64,000 bases of DNA, taken from NCBI RefSeq assembly GCF_002272895.1, contig NZ_MLAQ01000003.1, positions 62,001 through 126,000 on the forward strand, written 5' to 3'. This document shows, piece after piece, positions 1 to 11,806 of this stretch. Within the stretch, counting starts at the first letter, position 1; each line of letters starts with the position of its first letter. This stretch comes from Helicobacter sp. 12S02232-10. GTDB taxonomy: Bacteria > Campylobacterota > Campylobacteria > Campylobacterales > Helicobacteraceae. The notes below the pieces were generated by a model, which had not been told where the DNA came from, searched no databases, and worked only from the letters and a program-made list of their open reading frames with translations. Both the position numbers and the translations under genes were made by a program.

Positions 1-221
1 ATGCTGCTACACCTGTAACTGAAGGTAAAGTTCCTGTGCTTGTAGTGGATGTTTGGGAACATGCTTATTACATTGATCACAAAAATGCTAGAGCGGCTTA
101 TTTGGATAAATTTTATAATCATATTAATTGGAAATTTGTGTCAGAAGCTTATGAATGGGCGAAAAAAGAGGGCGTCAATTCTGTGGCTTTTTATATGAAT
201 GATCTCCATAAGGAAGCTTGA
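1..221 (+). CDS. sodB: Superoxide dismutase (Fe), C-terminal part
   Basis: Only the last 73 or so codons lie in the window; the frame is open from base 3 and the start is upstream. The product detoxifies superoxide in the cytoplasm. The visible segment holds the SOD C-terminal signature [10 protein letters not shown], whose Asp and His are metal ligands, followed by the usual [11 protein letters not shown] helix. The gene ends at a TGA and is followed within about 20 bases by a hairpin terminator, so it is probably the last gene of its transcript. The Fe-type assignment rests on the genus, not on a residue seen here. Confidence 0.93.
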   Translation, partial: AATPVTEGKVPVLVVDVWEHAYYIDHKNARAAYLDKFYNHINWKFVSEAYEWAKKEGVNSVAFYMNDLHKEA

Positions 222-242
222 TTCTTTTCTTACCCTCTACTG

Positions 243-262
243 CCCGTTTTTACGGGTTTTTT
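243..262 (+). terminator. Rho-independent terminator after sodB
   Basis: CCCGT and ACGGG form a five-base-pair stem around a TTTT loop, followed directly by six T residues. It lies 22 bases after the sodB stop and before the MFS gene. Confidence 0.75.
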
Positions 263-319
263 ATGCTTTTTTAAATGGTTGCATATGCAACATTATTTTA
301 TTTCTAGGATTTAATATAT

Positions 320-1507
320 ATGGATACCCCAAAATTGATTTTAAAATCAAAAAATACCGATAGTTTTGTATTTAAAACTGCTCTTTTTAGCATTGCTGCA
401 CTCACTGTTTTGGGTAGCACGATTATTGCCCCTTCTTTGCCTGCATTAGAAGCGCATTTTTCTGATGTTGAAAATATAGGATTTTTGTCAAAGCTTATTT
501 TGACATTGCCTGCGCTTTTTATTATGTTTTTTTCTCCTATTAGCGGTTTTATGTTTGATAGATTCGGCAGGCTTAAACTGATTTATCCAGCTATGTTAGT
601 TTGGAGTTTGTCTGGAACAAGTGGATTCTTTTTGGATAATTTATATTTGCTTCTGATTTCTCGTGCTGTTTTTGGCATTGCAACTGCATTTTTGATGACG
701 GGGGTTAGTGTGCTTTTGAGTGATTATTATACTGGAGCTAAAAGAGAAAAAGCCCTAAGTATGCAAGGGTTTTTTATGGCTTTTGGAGGGGCGATTTTTT
801 TAATTTTAGGGGGTTATCTTTCAAATTTAGATTGGAGATACCCATTTTTGGCTTATTTACTTGGAATTTTAATCTTAGTTTTTGCTTTTTTAATGCTTTT
901 TGAACCCGAACGCCATATACGAAATTCTCAAGATTCATCCGATTTAGAAAAAAAGTTTTCTATAATAAAATTTCTTCCAGTTTATTTTCTGGGAATTTTT
1001 TGTATGGCAATGTTTTATATTGCTCCTACCCAGTTACCCTTTTTTATCACTCATACATTAGAAATGGACAGCTCATATGTGGGTATTTCTATGGCGACTG
1101 CTTCTGTCTCTATGGCCATATTTTCGTTATTCTACAATCGTTTGAGAAGTTATTTGAATATATTTAAAATTTATTTTTTAGCATTATTTTTAATAGGAAC
1201 TTCTTTTGTGATTGTTGGGATATTTCATAATTATGCCACGGTTTTAATAGCGTTTATTTTAATGGGTGCAGGACTTGGTGTGATGATGGTAAATAATAGT
1301 TCGTGGTTATTTATGCTTGCAAAAGACTTTGAACGTGCTAAAGCTTACGGATTTTTGGCAGCATCGCTTTTTATGGGTCAATTTATTTCGCCCTTTATTA
1401 CCCAACCTATAGCAAAAGCATTTGGTCTTATCGATATGTTTTGGATATTTGGCGGGCTTGTTTATGTTGTTGCTCTGATATTTTTATTTGCAAAGATGAA
1501 ACGTTGA
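320..1507 (+). CDS. MFS drug/solute efflux transporter
   Basis: A 395-residue inner-membrane protein with about 12 hydrophobic segments, the usual size for a 12-TM major facilitator. The loop after the second segment carries the MFS motif A as GFMFDRFGRLK (residues 76-86). The long first half resembles drug:H+ antiporters, but the substrate cannot be read from the sequence. The ATG is preceded by AGGA about 10 bases upstream. The gene stands alone between the sodB terminator and the thiG promoter. Confidence 0.8.
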   Translation: MDTPKLILKSKNTDSFVFKTALFSIAALTVLGSTIIAPSLPALEAHFSDVENIGFLSKLILTLPALFIMFFSPISGFMFDRFGRLKLIYPAMLVWSLSGTSGFFLDNLYLLLISRAVFGIATAFLMTGVSVLLSDYYTGAKREKALSMQGFFMAFGGAIFLILGGYLSNLDWRYPFLAYLLGILILVFAFLMLFEPERHIRNSQDSSDLEKKFSIIKFLPVYFLGIFCMAMFYIAPTQLPFFITHTLEMDSSYVGISMATASVSMAIFSLFYNRLRSYLNIFKIYFLALFLIGTSFVIVGIFHNYATVLIAFILMGAGLGVMMVNNSSWLFMLAKDFERAKAYGFLAASLFMGQFISPFITQPIAKAFGLIDMFWIFGGLVYVVALIFLFAKMKR

Positions 1508-1587
1508 GAGGATTTTATTTGCACTTTGGAGATTGTATGTTGTATTTTTCAAATTCAAGCCGTTCAGATTTGGTATAAAAGATTTGT

Positions 1588-1593
1588 TATAAT
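1588..1593 (+). promoter_or_regulatory. -10 box of the thiG-cmoA promoter
   Basis: TATAAT lies 31 bases upstream of the thiG ATG, as expected for a vegetative Helicobacter promoter, where the -35 box is often weak. I see no TPP riboswitch in the 117-base gap. Confidence 0.5.
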
Positions 1594-1624
1594 CGCTTTC
1601 ATTATTATGCAATAAGGTAAAAAT

Positions 1625-2404
1625 ATGCAAGATTTATTAAAAATCGGTTCTAAAACTTTTGAATCAAGGTTGATTGTAGGTAGTGGAAAATACAAAGATT
1701 TTTCCACTACTAAGCAGGCTACTTTGGCTTCAGGGGCGCAGGTGATAACTGTGGCAGTCAGACGGGTAAATATTACAAATCCAAATGAAGAAAATCTACT
1801 AGATTATTTTAAAGATACTAAGGTGGATTTTTTGCCCAATTCAGCAGGTTGCACAAATGCTCAAGAGGCTATTACGCTTTTTAGACTTGTAAGAGAGGCA
1901 ATCGGCATTGATTTTATCAAGCTTGAAATCATTGGAGACACACAAAGGACGCTTTATCCTGATGTGATTGAAACACTTAAAGCGTGCGAGGTATTAGCTA
2001 AAGAAGGTTTTTGTGTGCTTGCTTATACGAATGATGATCCTATTGTTGCAAAAAGGCTCGAAGATGCCGGTGCGTGCGCAGTAATGCCACTGGCTGCTCC
2101 GATTGGAAGCGGGTTGGGGATTCAAAATCGTTATAATATCAGTTTTATTAAAGAAGCTATTCAGGTTCCTGTTATTGTTGATGCGGGTGTAGGCTGTGCT
2201 TCGGATGCTTCTATTGCAATGGAATTGGGGGCAGATGGAGTTTTAACAAATACTGCTATTGCGATGGCAAAAGATCCTGTAATGATGGCTGAAGCAATGA
2301 AATACGCTGTCATAAGTGGTAGAAAAAGTTTTTTGAGTGGGAGAATAGAAAAAAAGAGCTATGCAAGCCCTAGTTCTCCGATATTTGGAATGGCAAAACT
2401 TTAA
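1625..2404 (+). CDS. thiG: Thiazole synthase
   Basis: ThiG builds the thiazole phosphate of thiamine from deoxyxylulose 5-phosphate, dehydroglycine or iminoglycine, and sulfur carried by ThiS. The 259-residue length is normal. The Schiff-base lysine is K99 in the segment FIKLEIIGD, and the phosphate-binding loop [10 protein letters not shown] lies near residue 160. No thiS, thiF or thiH gene is next to it; its partner is cmoA, which starts inside the thiG stop codon (TAATG overlap), so the two are cotranslated. Other thiamine genes must be elsewhere or missing. Confidence 0.93.
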   Translation: MQDLLKIGSKTFESRLIVGSGKYKDFSTTKQATLASGAQVITVAVRRVNITNPNEENLLDYFKDTKVDFLPNSAGCTNAQEAITLFRLVREAIGIDFIKLEIIGDTQRTLYPDVIETLKACEVLAKEGFCVLAYTNDDPIVAKRLEDAGACAVMPLAAPIGSGLGIQNRYNISFIKEAIQVPVIVDAGVGCASDASIAMELGADGVLTNTAIAMAKDPVMMAEAMKYAVISGRKSFLSGRIEKKSYASPSSPIFGMAKL

Positions 2405-3117
2405 TGAAAGACGAACTTTTTTCCACTCCTTTTGCCAAACAATTTGAGTTTGATGAAGAGGTTGCAAGTGTATTTGATGATATGGCAGCGCGCTCAATTC
2501 CTTATTATACAGAGTCTTTAAGACTTTGTGCTGATTTTGTGCTTCAAGCTCTTTGCCCCAATACTTGGGTTTATGATTTGGGGTGTTCGACAGGAAATTT
2601 TTTACTCGAACTTGCTGGCAAGCTTGATAATAACAAGGTAAATTTAGTGGGAGTGGATAATTCAAGTGCAATGATTGAAAGAGCAGGGCTTAAAGCAAGT
2701 GCTTATGGTAAAAGAATTGATTTTATCTGCCAAGATTTTTTAAATTTTGATATCCATAATGCTTGCGCAGTTGTTGCCAACTATACAATGCAATTTGTCA
2801 GACCAATGCAAAGAAGCTTGCTTGCAGAAAGAATCTTTCAAGGTTTAAACAGCGGAGGAATATTTATTATGAGCGAAAAAATGACGACTCAAGATAAGGT
2901 TTTAGATAAACAAATGATTGAGCGTTATTATCTTTACAAAAAAGAGCAGGGTTATACTCAGAATGAAATAGTATCAAAACGCGAGGCTTTGGAAAATGTT
3001 TTGGTTCCTTACAGCTTGCAAGAAAATATTCAAATGCTCCAAAATTCCGGTTTTGAAAGTGTAGAAGTGTTGTTTAAATGGGTCAATTTTGGCACTTTGA
3101 TTGCTAGAAAAACCTAG
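2404..3117 (+). CDS. cmoA: Carboxy-S-adenosyl-L-methionine synthase
   Basis: CmoA turns SAM and prephenate into carboxy-SAM, which CmoB uses to make the wobble base cmo5U34 in tRNA. The 237-residue protein has a Rossmann methyltransferase fold with the SAM loop DLGCSTGN (residues 58-65) and the family's N-terminal FDDMAARSIPYY segment. Its ATG overlaps the thiG stop by one base, indicating a two-gene transcript. It converges on ribBA, and the two stop regions overlap by four bases. Confidence 0.9.
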   Translation: MKDELFSTPFAKQFEFDEEVASVFDDMAARSIPYYTESLRLCADFVLQALCPNTWVYDLGCSTGNFLLELAGKLDNNKVNLVGVDNSSAMIERAGLKASAYGKRIDFICQDFLNFDIHNACAVVANYTMQFVRPMQRSLLAERIFQGLNSGGIFIMSEKMTTQDKVLDKQMIERYYLYKKEQGYTQNEIVSKREALENVLVPYSLQENIQMLQNSGFESVEVLFKWVNFGTLIARKT

Positions 3118-4139
3118 ATTTGCACAGATTCAATAACCCGTAAATCAAACCCACTTAAGGCATTGTATGCTCGTACATTGTTGGAAGTGATGAGTTTGAA
3201 ATCTTTAATGCCTAGAAGTTTTAATATCTGTGCGCCAATGCCAAAGCTTTTGATGATGTCTCCATTATTGGTATTGTCGTTAATAAATACCAGATATCCG
3301 CCCATTTGTTTGAGTTTATCAATGGAACGCATTAAAAATTCATAATTTTTTCCCTCACTAAGAAGCTCATAATCGCTTTTGATAGTATGAAATCTGACAA
3401 GTGGGATAGCATTGTCTTGGAATTTAAAAGCAATGTGTTCCCTTTGAAGATGATCCATAAAAACGATTTTTTCACATATAGATCCTAAGAAATCAGATTG
3501 TTGTTTTGAAAGAACTTTCAAAAGGTTTTCATTTTGGAGTCTATAGCTGATGAGGTCAGAGACATAAAGTGTTTTTAGATGGTGTTTTTTTGCAAATTCA
3601 GCAAGGAATTTATCCCCTCTTTTTGCCATAGAACCATCTTCTTTCATAATCTCACAAATCACGCTTACAGGTTTGATGCCTGCGAGTTTGCAGATATCGA
3701 TACTTGCCTCTGTATGTCCTGTTCTGACTAGAACCCCGCCCTCTTTGGCAATGAGAGGGAAAATATGACCTGGACGCACAAAGTCATCAGGAGTCGTGTT
3801 TTCATTACACATCAATTCAATGGTAAGATGGCGTTCGAAAGCTGAAATACCTGTTTTAGCTTTTTTGGCGTCTATAGAGACGGTAAAAGCAGTTTCGTGA
3901 TTAGAGCTATTGTGATTTACCATTGGGGGGAGGTCAAGTTTTTGAGCAATTTCTTTTGTGATAGAAACACAGATCAATCCTCTAGCCTCTTGAGCCATAA
4001 AGTTAATCTTTTCAGGGCTTGAAAAGATACCTGCCATTACTAAATCGCCTTCATTTTCTCTATCTTCATCATCCATAATAATAATCATTTCACCATTTTT
4101 GATAGCGTTGATAGCTTCTTTGACGCGTTGTAAATGCAT
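3114..4139 (-). CDS. ribB: RibBA-type DHBP synthase with degenerate GTP cyclohydrolase II half
   Basis: The N-terminal 200 residues are 3,4-dihydroxy-2-butanone-4-phosphate synthase, which makes the four-carbon precursor of riboflavin. The acidic loop DDEDRENEGD (23-32) and RTGHTEAS (139-146) are intact. The C-terminal 140 residues align to GTP cyclohydrolase II only at the end, where GIGAQILKLLGI matches. The zinc-binding cysteine cluster of active RibA is absent, so this half is probably not catalytic. H. pylori has the same layout with a separate ribA, as I recall. The ATG lies about 8 bases after AAGGA. Confidence 0.88.
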   Translation of the reverse strand: MHLQRVKEAINAIKNGEMIIIMDDEDRENEGDLVMAGIFSSPEKINFMAQEARGLICVSITKEIAQKLDLPPMVNHNSSNHETAFTVSIDAKKAKTGISAFERHLTIELMCNENTTPDDFVRPGHIFPLIAKEGGVLVRTGHTEASIDICKLAGIKPVSVICEIMKEDGSMAKRGDKFLAEFAKKHHLKTLYVSDLISYRLQNENLLKVLSKQQSDFLGSICEKIVFMDHLQREHIAFKFQDNAIPLVRFHTIKSDYELLSEGKNYEFLMRSIDKLKQMGGYLVFINDNTNNGDIIKSFGIGAQILKLLGIKDFKLITSNNVRAYNALSGFDLRVIESVQI

Positions 4140-4272
4140 AAAAAATCCTTAGATTAATAAAGTGCAATCATAGCATTAAATTTTAAAAGAATTGCGAGCT
4201 AGCGTATTTCAAAAAAGTTTGGGTTATTACAAGTAAGGCATTGTATGAAAGGTTGGAGCGATGAAAAATAAA

Positions 4273-4632
4273 TTATTTTTTTGAAGTGATATAGAGATAA
4301 ATGGCTTTGATTTCTTCATCTGTCAAGTCGTATTTGGGCATAATGCCCTTATCTTTGCTCATAGCTTTTTTGAAGGTTTTAAAATCCATATCATTAATTT
4401 TTGGTGTTTTGATGATTTTATTTTTACCTTTATTTTTATAGCTTGTTATGACTTCACTTTCTCCATTTTTTCCGTGACATTTAATGCAACCTATGTTTCG
4501 AGGATTTTCATAAAGTTTTTTTCCATATTCTTGGGGTGTGATAAAACTTTCATCTTTGGAATTTTGGGATATAAGGCAGGCAGGAAAGATAAGAAAAAGA
4601 GAAAAACAGATAAATCTGTTGTTTAGAAGCAT
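4273..4632 (-). CDS. Secreted monohaem cytochrome c
   Basis: A 119-residue periplasmic class I cytochrome c. Residues 1-22 form a signal peptide ending in FPAC, so a lipoprotein anchor is possible although the lipobox is poor. The haem site is CIKCH (49-53), with a likely axial Met98 in MPKY. The ORF is open 15 codons further upstream, but ATG 4632 is chosen because GGAA sits just before it and because the signal peptide then starts correctly. It is divergent from folD. The redox partner is unknown. Confidence 0.8.
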   Translation of the reverse strand: MLLNNRFICFSLFLIFPACLISQNSKDESFITPQEYGKKLYENPRNIGCIKCHGKNGESEVITSYKNKGKNKIIKTPKINDMDFKTFKKAMSKDKGIMPKYDLTDEEIKAIYLYITSKK

Positions 4633-4664
4633 AAAGTTTCCTTTTAAAGTTATAGAGATTTTAT

Positions 4665-4670
4665 TATAAT
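4665..4670 (+). promoter_or_regulatory. -10 box of the folD operon promoter
   Basis: TATAAT lies 28 bases before the folD ATG, in the short divergent gap with the cytochrome c gene. Confidence 0.45.
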
Positions 4671-4698
4671 ACAGCATTTCAATTTTAAAGGCGATAAA

Positions 4699-5562
4699 AT
4701 GACGCTCCTTGATGGCAGATCTTTAGCAGAAATTATTGAAAAGCAGATTATTGCCCAAACAGATTTATTCAGGGGGCAGAAAGTGGTACCGACGCTTGCG
4801 GTTATTTTGGTCGGGGAAGATCCTGCTAGTTGCGCGTATGTAAATATGAAGGTAAAAGCTTGCGAACGTTGCGGCGTAGTTTGTGTGGCAAAAAAATTAC
4901 CCCAAGAAATTACGCAGGAAGAATTATTAAAAATCATCAAAAATTTCAATGATGACTTTGAAATTGATGGGATTTTAGTCCAACTTCCTTTGCCTAAGCA
5001 TATTGAAACAAAATCTGTTTTGGAAGCAATTGATCCACAAAAAGATGTTGATGGATTCCATCCTTTTAATATTGGGAGGGTTTTTGCAGGTATTGATGCA
5101 TTTAAACCGGCTACTCCGATGGGGGTAATGAGTCTTTTAGAAAACTATCGCATTCCTTTAAAGGGTAAAAATGTTGCTATAATTGGAGCTAGCAATATCG
5201 TCGGCAAACCATTGGCTTCATTGATGCTAAATGCTGGTGCAACGGTCAGTATTTGCCATATAATGACCAAAGATGTAGGATTTTTTACTAGAAATGCAGA
5301 TATTGTTTGCGTTGGTGTGGGTAAGCCTAGATTGATTTGTGCAGATATGGTTTGTGAAGGTTCAGTTGTCATTGATATTGGAATCAATCGTTTGGAAAAT
5401 GGGAAATTGGTCGGTGATGTGGATTTTGAGGCTGTGAGCAAAAAAGCGGCTTTTATCACTCCTGTACCAGGTGGCGTAGGACCAATGACAATTGTTTCTC
5501 TGTTGCAAAATACGCTTTTAGCAACTAAAAAACGAAAAATTGAAAATAATAAAAAAGTATAG
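4699..5562 (+). CDS. folD: Methylene-THF dehydrogenase/cyclohydrolase
   Basis: FolD interconverts methylene-, methenyl- and 10-formyl-tetrahydrofolate and supplies formyl groups for purines and initiator tRNA. The 287-residue length fits the family. The catalytic lysine is K51 in YVNMKVKAC. The NADP loop [11 protein letters not shown] starts near residue 163, and the closing signature [11 protein letters not shown] is near the end. It heads a long rightward run: lepB starts eight bases after its stop. Confidence 0.95.
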   Translation: MTLLDGRSLAEIIEKQIIAQTDLFRGQKVVPTLAVILVGEDPASCAYVNMKVKACERCGVVCVAKKLPQEITQEELLKIIKNFNDDFEIDGILVQLPLPKHIETKSVLEAIDPQKDVDGFHPFNIGRVFAGIDAFKPATPMGVMSLLENYRIPLKGKNVAIIGASNIVGKPLASLMLNAGATVSICHIMTKDVGFFTRNADIVCVGVGKPRLICADMVCEGSVVIDIGINRLENGKLVGDVDFEAVSKKAAFITPVPGGVGPMTIVSLLQNTLLATKKRKIENNKKV

Positions 5563-5570
5563 GGAATTAG

Positions 5571-6467
5571 ATGAAATTTTTAAAATCTGTTTATAACTTC
5601 TGTGCCAGTTGGACAGGCACTATTATCATTGTTTTGTTTGTAATCTTTTTTGTGGCACAAGCTTTTGTTATCCCATCACGTTCAATGGTAGGGACTTTAT
5701 ACGAAGGAGATATGCTGTTTGTTAAAAAATTTTCTTATGGCATTCCTATTCCAAAAATCCCGTGGATTGAACTCCCGATACTTCCAGATTTTAAGGGAAA
5801 TGGTCATCTTTTGGCTGGCAAAAGACCACAGCGTGGTGATATTGTTATTTTTATCCCTCCGCACGAACCCAAAACTTATTATGTCAAAAGAAATTTTGCA
5901 GTTGGTGGGGATGAGGTTATTTTTACACAAAACGGATTTTATTTGCATCCATATGAGGGCGATGATTATGTGCAGTCCCACTATGAATCTTCCAGGATTG
6001 TTGTAATGATGGATAAGAAATTTGTTTTTGAGCCTTATTCTCAAGATCACCCTGGAATTCATTATAGTAACGGTAATTCGTCTTATTTTGTGATGGCCAA
6101 TATAGCTCAAGAGTCTTTTAACAATGGATTTTTGGGTGCCAATGATGACCCTAATCGCCGTGGAATTGCAATGATGCCTTTGAATCTTGATGGAGAACTT
6201 GTGTTTTATAAGAAAATTTCTCCTGATGAGTTTTTTATGATAGGGGACAACCGCGATGATAGTAACGATTCTAGATTTTGGGGCAGCATACCTTACAAAA
6301 ATGTTGTAGGGAAGCCGTGGTTTATTTATTTTAGTATTAATCTCAAAAACAGCGTTGAAGCGGGTGCAGATAAGAATCCTAAGGCACTTTTTACGATTAG
6401 ATGGAAGCGAATGTTTAAAACCGTTGAAGGTCTTGAAAAACAGCTTGGGGAAAAGGCAGGAACATAA
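5571..6467 (+). CDS. lepB: Signal peptidase I
   Basis: An inner-membrane serine protease that removes Sec signal peptides. The single N-terminal membrane helix is at residues 15-33, followed by the nucleophile Ser38 in PSRSM and the general base Lys106 in YYVKR. The GDNRDDSNDSR box is near residue 222. An insert of roughly 90 residues between the Lys region and the GDN box makes this form longer than minimal LepB; H. pylori LepB is similar. The stop overlaps the ATG of the next gene (ATAATG). Confidence 0.95.
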   Translation: MKFLKSVYNFCASWTGTIIIVLFVIFFVAQAFVIPSRSMVGTLYEGDMLFVKKFSYGIPIPKIPWIELPILPDFKGNGHLLAGKRPQRGDIVIFIPPHEPKTYYVKRNFAVGGDEVIFTQNGFYLHPYEGDDYVQSHYESSRIVVMMDKKFVFEPYSQDHPGIHYSNGNSSYFVMANIAQESFNNGFLGANDDPNRRGIAMMPLNLDGELVFYKKISPDEFFMIGDNRDDSNDSRFWGSIPYKNVVGKPWFIYFSINLKNSVEAGADKNPKALFTIRWKRMFKTVEGLEKQLGEKAGT

Positions 6468-7126
6468 TGAATTTTTCCGATCAAAATATGTCTGCAATTT
6501 TCTTAAAAGTATTTGCTTTTTTGATTGCTATCATCGGACACGAAATTATGCACGGTTATGTGGCATTTCGTTATGGTGATGATACGGCAAAAAAGATGGG
6601 AAGGCTTAGCATCAATCCGTTGAAGCATATTGATCCTGTGGGGTCTATCCTAATTCCTTTGATTTTATTTTTTGTTCAAGCACCTTTCTTGTTTGGCTGG
6701 GCAAAGCCTGTTCCGGTCAATATGAATCTTATTATCCAAAGATGGGGCTATGGTGCGGGTATAGCTGTTAGTTTGGCAGGCGTGGCTTATAATTTGATTT
6801 TAGCACTTATGATTAGTGGAATTTTGTTTAGTGGGGTTTTTGGCAGTGCTTCAGAGGGTTGGATGCAGATTTTGATTTTGTTTTTTGTCCAGCTTATTAT
6901 TTACAACGTTGTGTTGGGAATTTTTAATCTTTGGCCCATTCCTCCTTTAGATGGTTCGCAGGCTTTATCTTTTCTTTGTTTAAAAATGGGCATTCAGGGT
7001 ATACCGAAATTTTTTTATCAGATAAGTCCTTATGGAATGATAATTCTTTTAATCATTTTGGCAACACCTTTATCGCAAGTATTTTTTTATCCGACGCAAT
7101 TCTTATTGCGTTTTTTATTGACATAA
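6467..7126 (+). CDS. Site-2-protease-like M50 membrane peptidase
   Basis: A 219-residue polytopic protein of the M50B family. The zinc motif HEIMH is at residues 25-29 in the first helix, and the second ligand motif is WPIPPLDGSQA in the C-terminal third. There are about six hydrophobic helices and no PDZ domain, unlike RseP, which fits the short FWxxPLDG-type rhomboid-neighbour subgroup. It begins at the lepB stop, so both are probably cotranslated. The substrate is unknown. Confidence 0.87.
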   Translation: MNFSDQNMSAIFLKVFAFLIAIIGHEIMHGYVAFRYGDDTAKKMGRLSINPLKHIDPVGSILIPLILFFVQAPFLFGWAKPVPVNMNLIIQRWGYGAGIAVSLAGVAYNLILALMISGILFSGVFGSASEGWMQILILFFVQLIIYNVVLGIFNLWPIPPLDGSQALSFLCLKMGIQGIPKFFYQISPYGMIILLIILATPLSQVFFYPTQFLLRFLLT

Positions 7127-7138
7127 AAAGGATTTTAA

Positions 7139-7576
7139 ATGATCTATATCTTAGGTAGCGATCATGCTGGGCTTATTTTGGGAGATTTTGTGAAAAATTA
7201 TCTTTTATCAAAAGGTTTTGAGATCATTGATTTTCTTCCTAAAGATTCTCAGAAAGTTGATTATCCTGATTTTGCCCGCAAGGTTTGTACGGAGATTTTA
7301 AAAACACAAGATGCTAGAGGGATATTGATTTGTGGCACGGGATTAGGAATGAGTATTGCTGCTAATCGTTATAAGGGCATACGGGCTGCCTTATGCTTGG
7401 ATGCCTATATGGCAAAGATGTCTAGGCTCCATAATAATGCTAATGTCTTGTGTTTGGCCGAACGTATTAGTGGGCTTGGTGAAGTAGAATCAATTTTGGA
7501 GACTTTTATTCAAACTGATTTTGAAGGCGGCAGGCACGAATGCAGGATTTCAAAAATTGAGAATTTCGATTTATAG
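7139..7576 (+). CDS. rpiB: Ribose-5-phosphate isomerase B
   Basis: It interconverts ribose 5-phosphate and ribulose 5-phosphate in the pentose phosphate pathway. The 145-residue RpiB/LacAB fold shows the phosphate-binding GSDHAG at the N-terminus and the catalytic Cys65 in ICGTGLGMSIAANR. Spacing to the neighbouring genes is 12 bases on each side, so it belongs to the same run. Confidence 0.93.
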   Translation: MIYILGSDHAGLILGDFVKNYLLSKGFEIIDFLPKDSQKVDYPDFARKVCTEILKTQDARGILICGTGLGMSIAANRYKGIRAALCLDAYMAKMSRLHNNANVLCLAERISGLGEVESILETFIQTDFEGGRHECRISKIENFDL

Positions 7577-7588
7577 GGGACGGCAAGG

Positions 7589-7930
7589 ATGATGAATATG
7601 GCGATAGAATGGTTTTTGATTACTGCTTTTATTCTTTTTATTCTTTATATGATTATAAAAACTTTTTTTTATAAATCCATCGCCGAAAAAGAAGAAAGGA
7701 ACTCAGCTTCAATGAAGCTTACGCTCCAAGAGGCTGAAATTTTGATCCAAAAACACCAACTTCAGCTTCAAAGGGCTTTGGGTAATATCGATATCTTGAC
7801 CCAAGAAATGAATTCACTCAAAAATGAAGTCAAAATACTCAAGCAAAGGAATTCTCAATATCGCATTGAGACAGACAAATATAAAAGCAGGATAAAAGAT
7901 TTGGAACAAAAAATCGAAGCTTTGCTATAA
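7589..7930 (+). CDS. Membrane-anchored coiled-coil protein
   Basis: A 113-residue protein with one hydrophobic helix at residues 6-27 followed by a charged, heptad-rich coiled coil to the end ([21 protein letters not shown]). I do not recognise a domain. H. pylori has a protein of this type at the same place between rpiB and apt, as I recall. ATG codons at 7589, 7592 and 7598 all have purine-rich sequence upstream (AGGGGA, AAGG), so the start is uncertain by three codons. Confidence 0.7.
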   Translation: MMNMAIEWFLITAFILFILYMIIKTFFYKSIAEKEERNSASMKLTLQEAEILIQKHQLQLQRALGNIDILTQEMNSLKNEVKILKQRNSQYRIETDKYKSRIKDLEQKIEALL

Positions 7931-7938
7931 GGAAAAAT

Positions 7939-8494
7939 ATGCTCCCAATTTCTGAAAAACTCAAAAAAGATCTGTTTTCTTCCATTAGAGACATACCTGA
8001 TTATCCAAAACCAGGGATTTTGTTTAAAGATATCACAACTTTGATAAACCATTCGGTTTTGTTTTCATCTTTGATTGATACCTTAAAGGAACGCTATGAA
8101 CCTTTAGATATAAATTTTGTTGCTGGTATTGAATCTCGCGGATTTATTTTTGGCGCAGCTTTGGCTTATGCTTTGAAAGTAGGTTTTGTCCCTATTAGAA
8201 AAAAAGGCAAACTTCCTTTTACAACCGTGAGTGAAAAGTACAGCTTGGAATATGGTTTTGATGAAATTGAAATGCATATCGATGCTTTTAGAAATATAAA
8301 GGAAGCTAGGGTTATTTTGATTGATGATTTGATTGCTACAGGAGGAACTGCCCAAGCAGCGGTTAGATTGATTGAGAGTGTAGGGGCAAAGTGTGTAGAA
8401 GCTTGCTTTATATTGGATTTACCTGAATTGGGAGGATCTGAAAAATTACGCGAGTTTATTCAGGTATTTACGATATTGGATGCAGGGCTTGAAA

Positions 8495-8505
<11 letters not shown>
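7939..8505 (+). CDS. apt: Adenine phosphoribosyltransferase
   Basis: Apt salvages adenine with PRPP to give AMP. The 188-residue protein has the N-terminal [18 protein letters not shown] signature and the PRPP loop [12 protein letters not shown] (125-136). It starts eight bases after the coiled-coil gene with AAGGAA ahead of the ATG, and its end overlaps the next gene, showing translational coupling. Confidence 0.95.
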
Positions 8506-10562
<2,057 letters not shown>

Positions 10563-10563
10563 A

Positions 10564-11664
10564 ATGGGTCTCTCTATCGGAATTGTTGGGTTGCCAAATG
10601 TGGGCAAATCAAGCACTTTTAATGCACTCACAAAAGCTCAGAATGCACAATCTGCGAATTATCCTTTTTGTACCATTGAACCGAATCGGGCAATTGTTAA
10701 TGTTCCTGATAAAAGACTTTCAGAGCTTGCAAGAATTGTCAATCCTGAAAGAATTTTGCATTCAGTTGTTGAATTTGTAGATATTGCTGGGCTTGTTAAA
10801 GGTGCAAGCAAAGGAGAAGGATTAGGGAATCAATTCTTGGCTAATATCAAGGAGTGCGATGCGATTTTGCATATCGTGCGTTGTTTTGAGGATTCAAACA
10901 TTACTCACGTGGAAGGCAGGATTGATCCGATTTCAGATATTGAAATTATTGAGCTTGAACTTTTGCTTGCAGATATACAAACCCTCAATAAACGGATTGA
11001 AAAACTTCAAAGACAAGCAAAGACAGATAAAAGTGCCAAAGAAACTTTGGAATGCGCATTTGTGCTTTTGCAACATTTGGAAAATTCCAATCCGATAAGG
11101 ACTTTTAAAGATAAAGATAATGAAGTTTTTGTTACTCTTGATAAAGAGTTACGATTTTTGAGTAATAAAGAGGTTATTTATGGGGCTAATGTTAATGAAG
11201 AGTCCGTTGGTTTTCCTAATGAATATTTTAAAAAGGTTCAAGATTATGCCCAAGCCAATGATTCAGAGGTTATTATGCTTTGTGCGAAACTTGAAGAAGA
11301 AATGGTTGGAATGGATGATGTAGAACGTAAAGAATTTTTAGAAAGCTTGGGGTGTGAGGAAAGTGGCTTAGAACAGATTATCCGCACAGGCTTTGCTAAG
11401 TTGGGTTTGATTAATTATTTTACCGCAGGGGTTAAAGAGGTTCGTTCTTGGACGATTCATAAAGGCGATAGTGCGCCTGTGGCTGCGGGGGTCATCCATA
11501 AGGATTTTGAAAAAGGTTTTATCCGTGCAGAAACAATTTCTTATGAAGATTTTATTAAATACGGCGGTGAAACAAAAGCCAAAGAAGCTGGAGCTGTTAG
11601 AATAGAAGGCAAAGACTATATCGTGCAAGATGGTGATGTGATGCATTTTCGATTCAATGTATAG
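10564..11664 (+). CDS. ychF: Redox-regulated ATPase YchF
   Basis: An Obg-related P-loop NTPase that binds ribosomes and prefers ATP. The 366-residue protein has the Walker A loop GLPNVGKS at residues 8-15, the switch DIAGLVKGASKGEG near residue 70, and a C-terminal TGS domain. It is the last gene of the run that begins at folD. The 142 bases that follow, up to the radical-SAM start, hold no gene and no clear terminator. Confidence 0.95.
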   Translation: MGLSIGIVGLPNVGKSSTFNALTKAQNAQSANYPFCTIEPNRAIVNVPDKRLSELARIVNPERILHSVVEFVDIAGLVKGASKGEGLGNQFLANIKECDAILHIVRCFEDSNITHVEGRIDPISDIEIIELELLLADIQTLNKRIEKLQRQAKTDKSAKETLECAFVLLQHLENSNPIRTFKDKDNEVFVTLDKELRFLSNKEVIYGANVNEESVGFPNEYFKKVQDYAQANDSEVIMLCAKLEEEMVGMDDVERKEFLESLGCEESGLEQIIRTGFAKLGLINYFTAGVKEVRSWTIHKGDSAPVAAGVIHKDFEKGFIRAETISYEDFIKYGGETKAKEAGAVRIEGKDYIVQDGDVMHFRFNV

Positions 11665-11806
11665 ATTTAATGATCCAAGTTTTGGGTTGATGTTTTTGTA
11701 AAAATTTTAGGAGTTTTTATCTCGATGGTAAGTGTTGCATATCGAAATATTAAGCATTTTAAGTCTTTTCTGATGAAACTTAAAACCTACTAAATAATTG
11801 AATTTA

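Noticed and set aside
1508-1624. TPP riboswitch before thiG
   Set aside because: The gap has no conserved THI-box bases or helix pattern; only a promoter box is seen.
2243-2671. 142-codon leftward ORF across thiG and cmoA
   Set aside because: It is antisense to two clear genes, with no domain and atypical composition.
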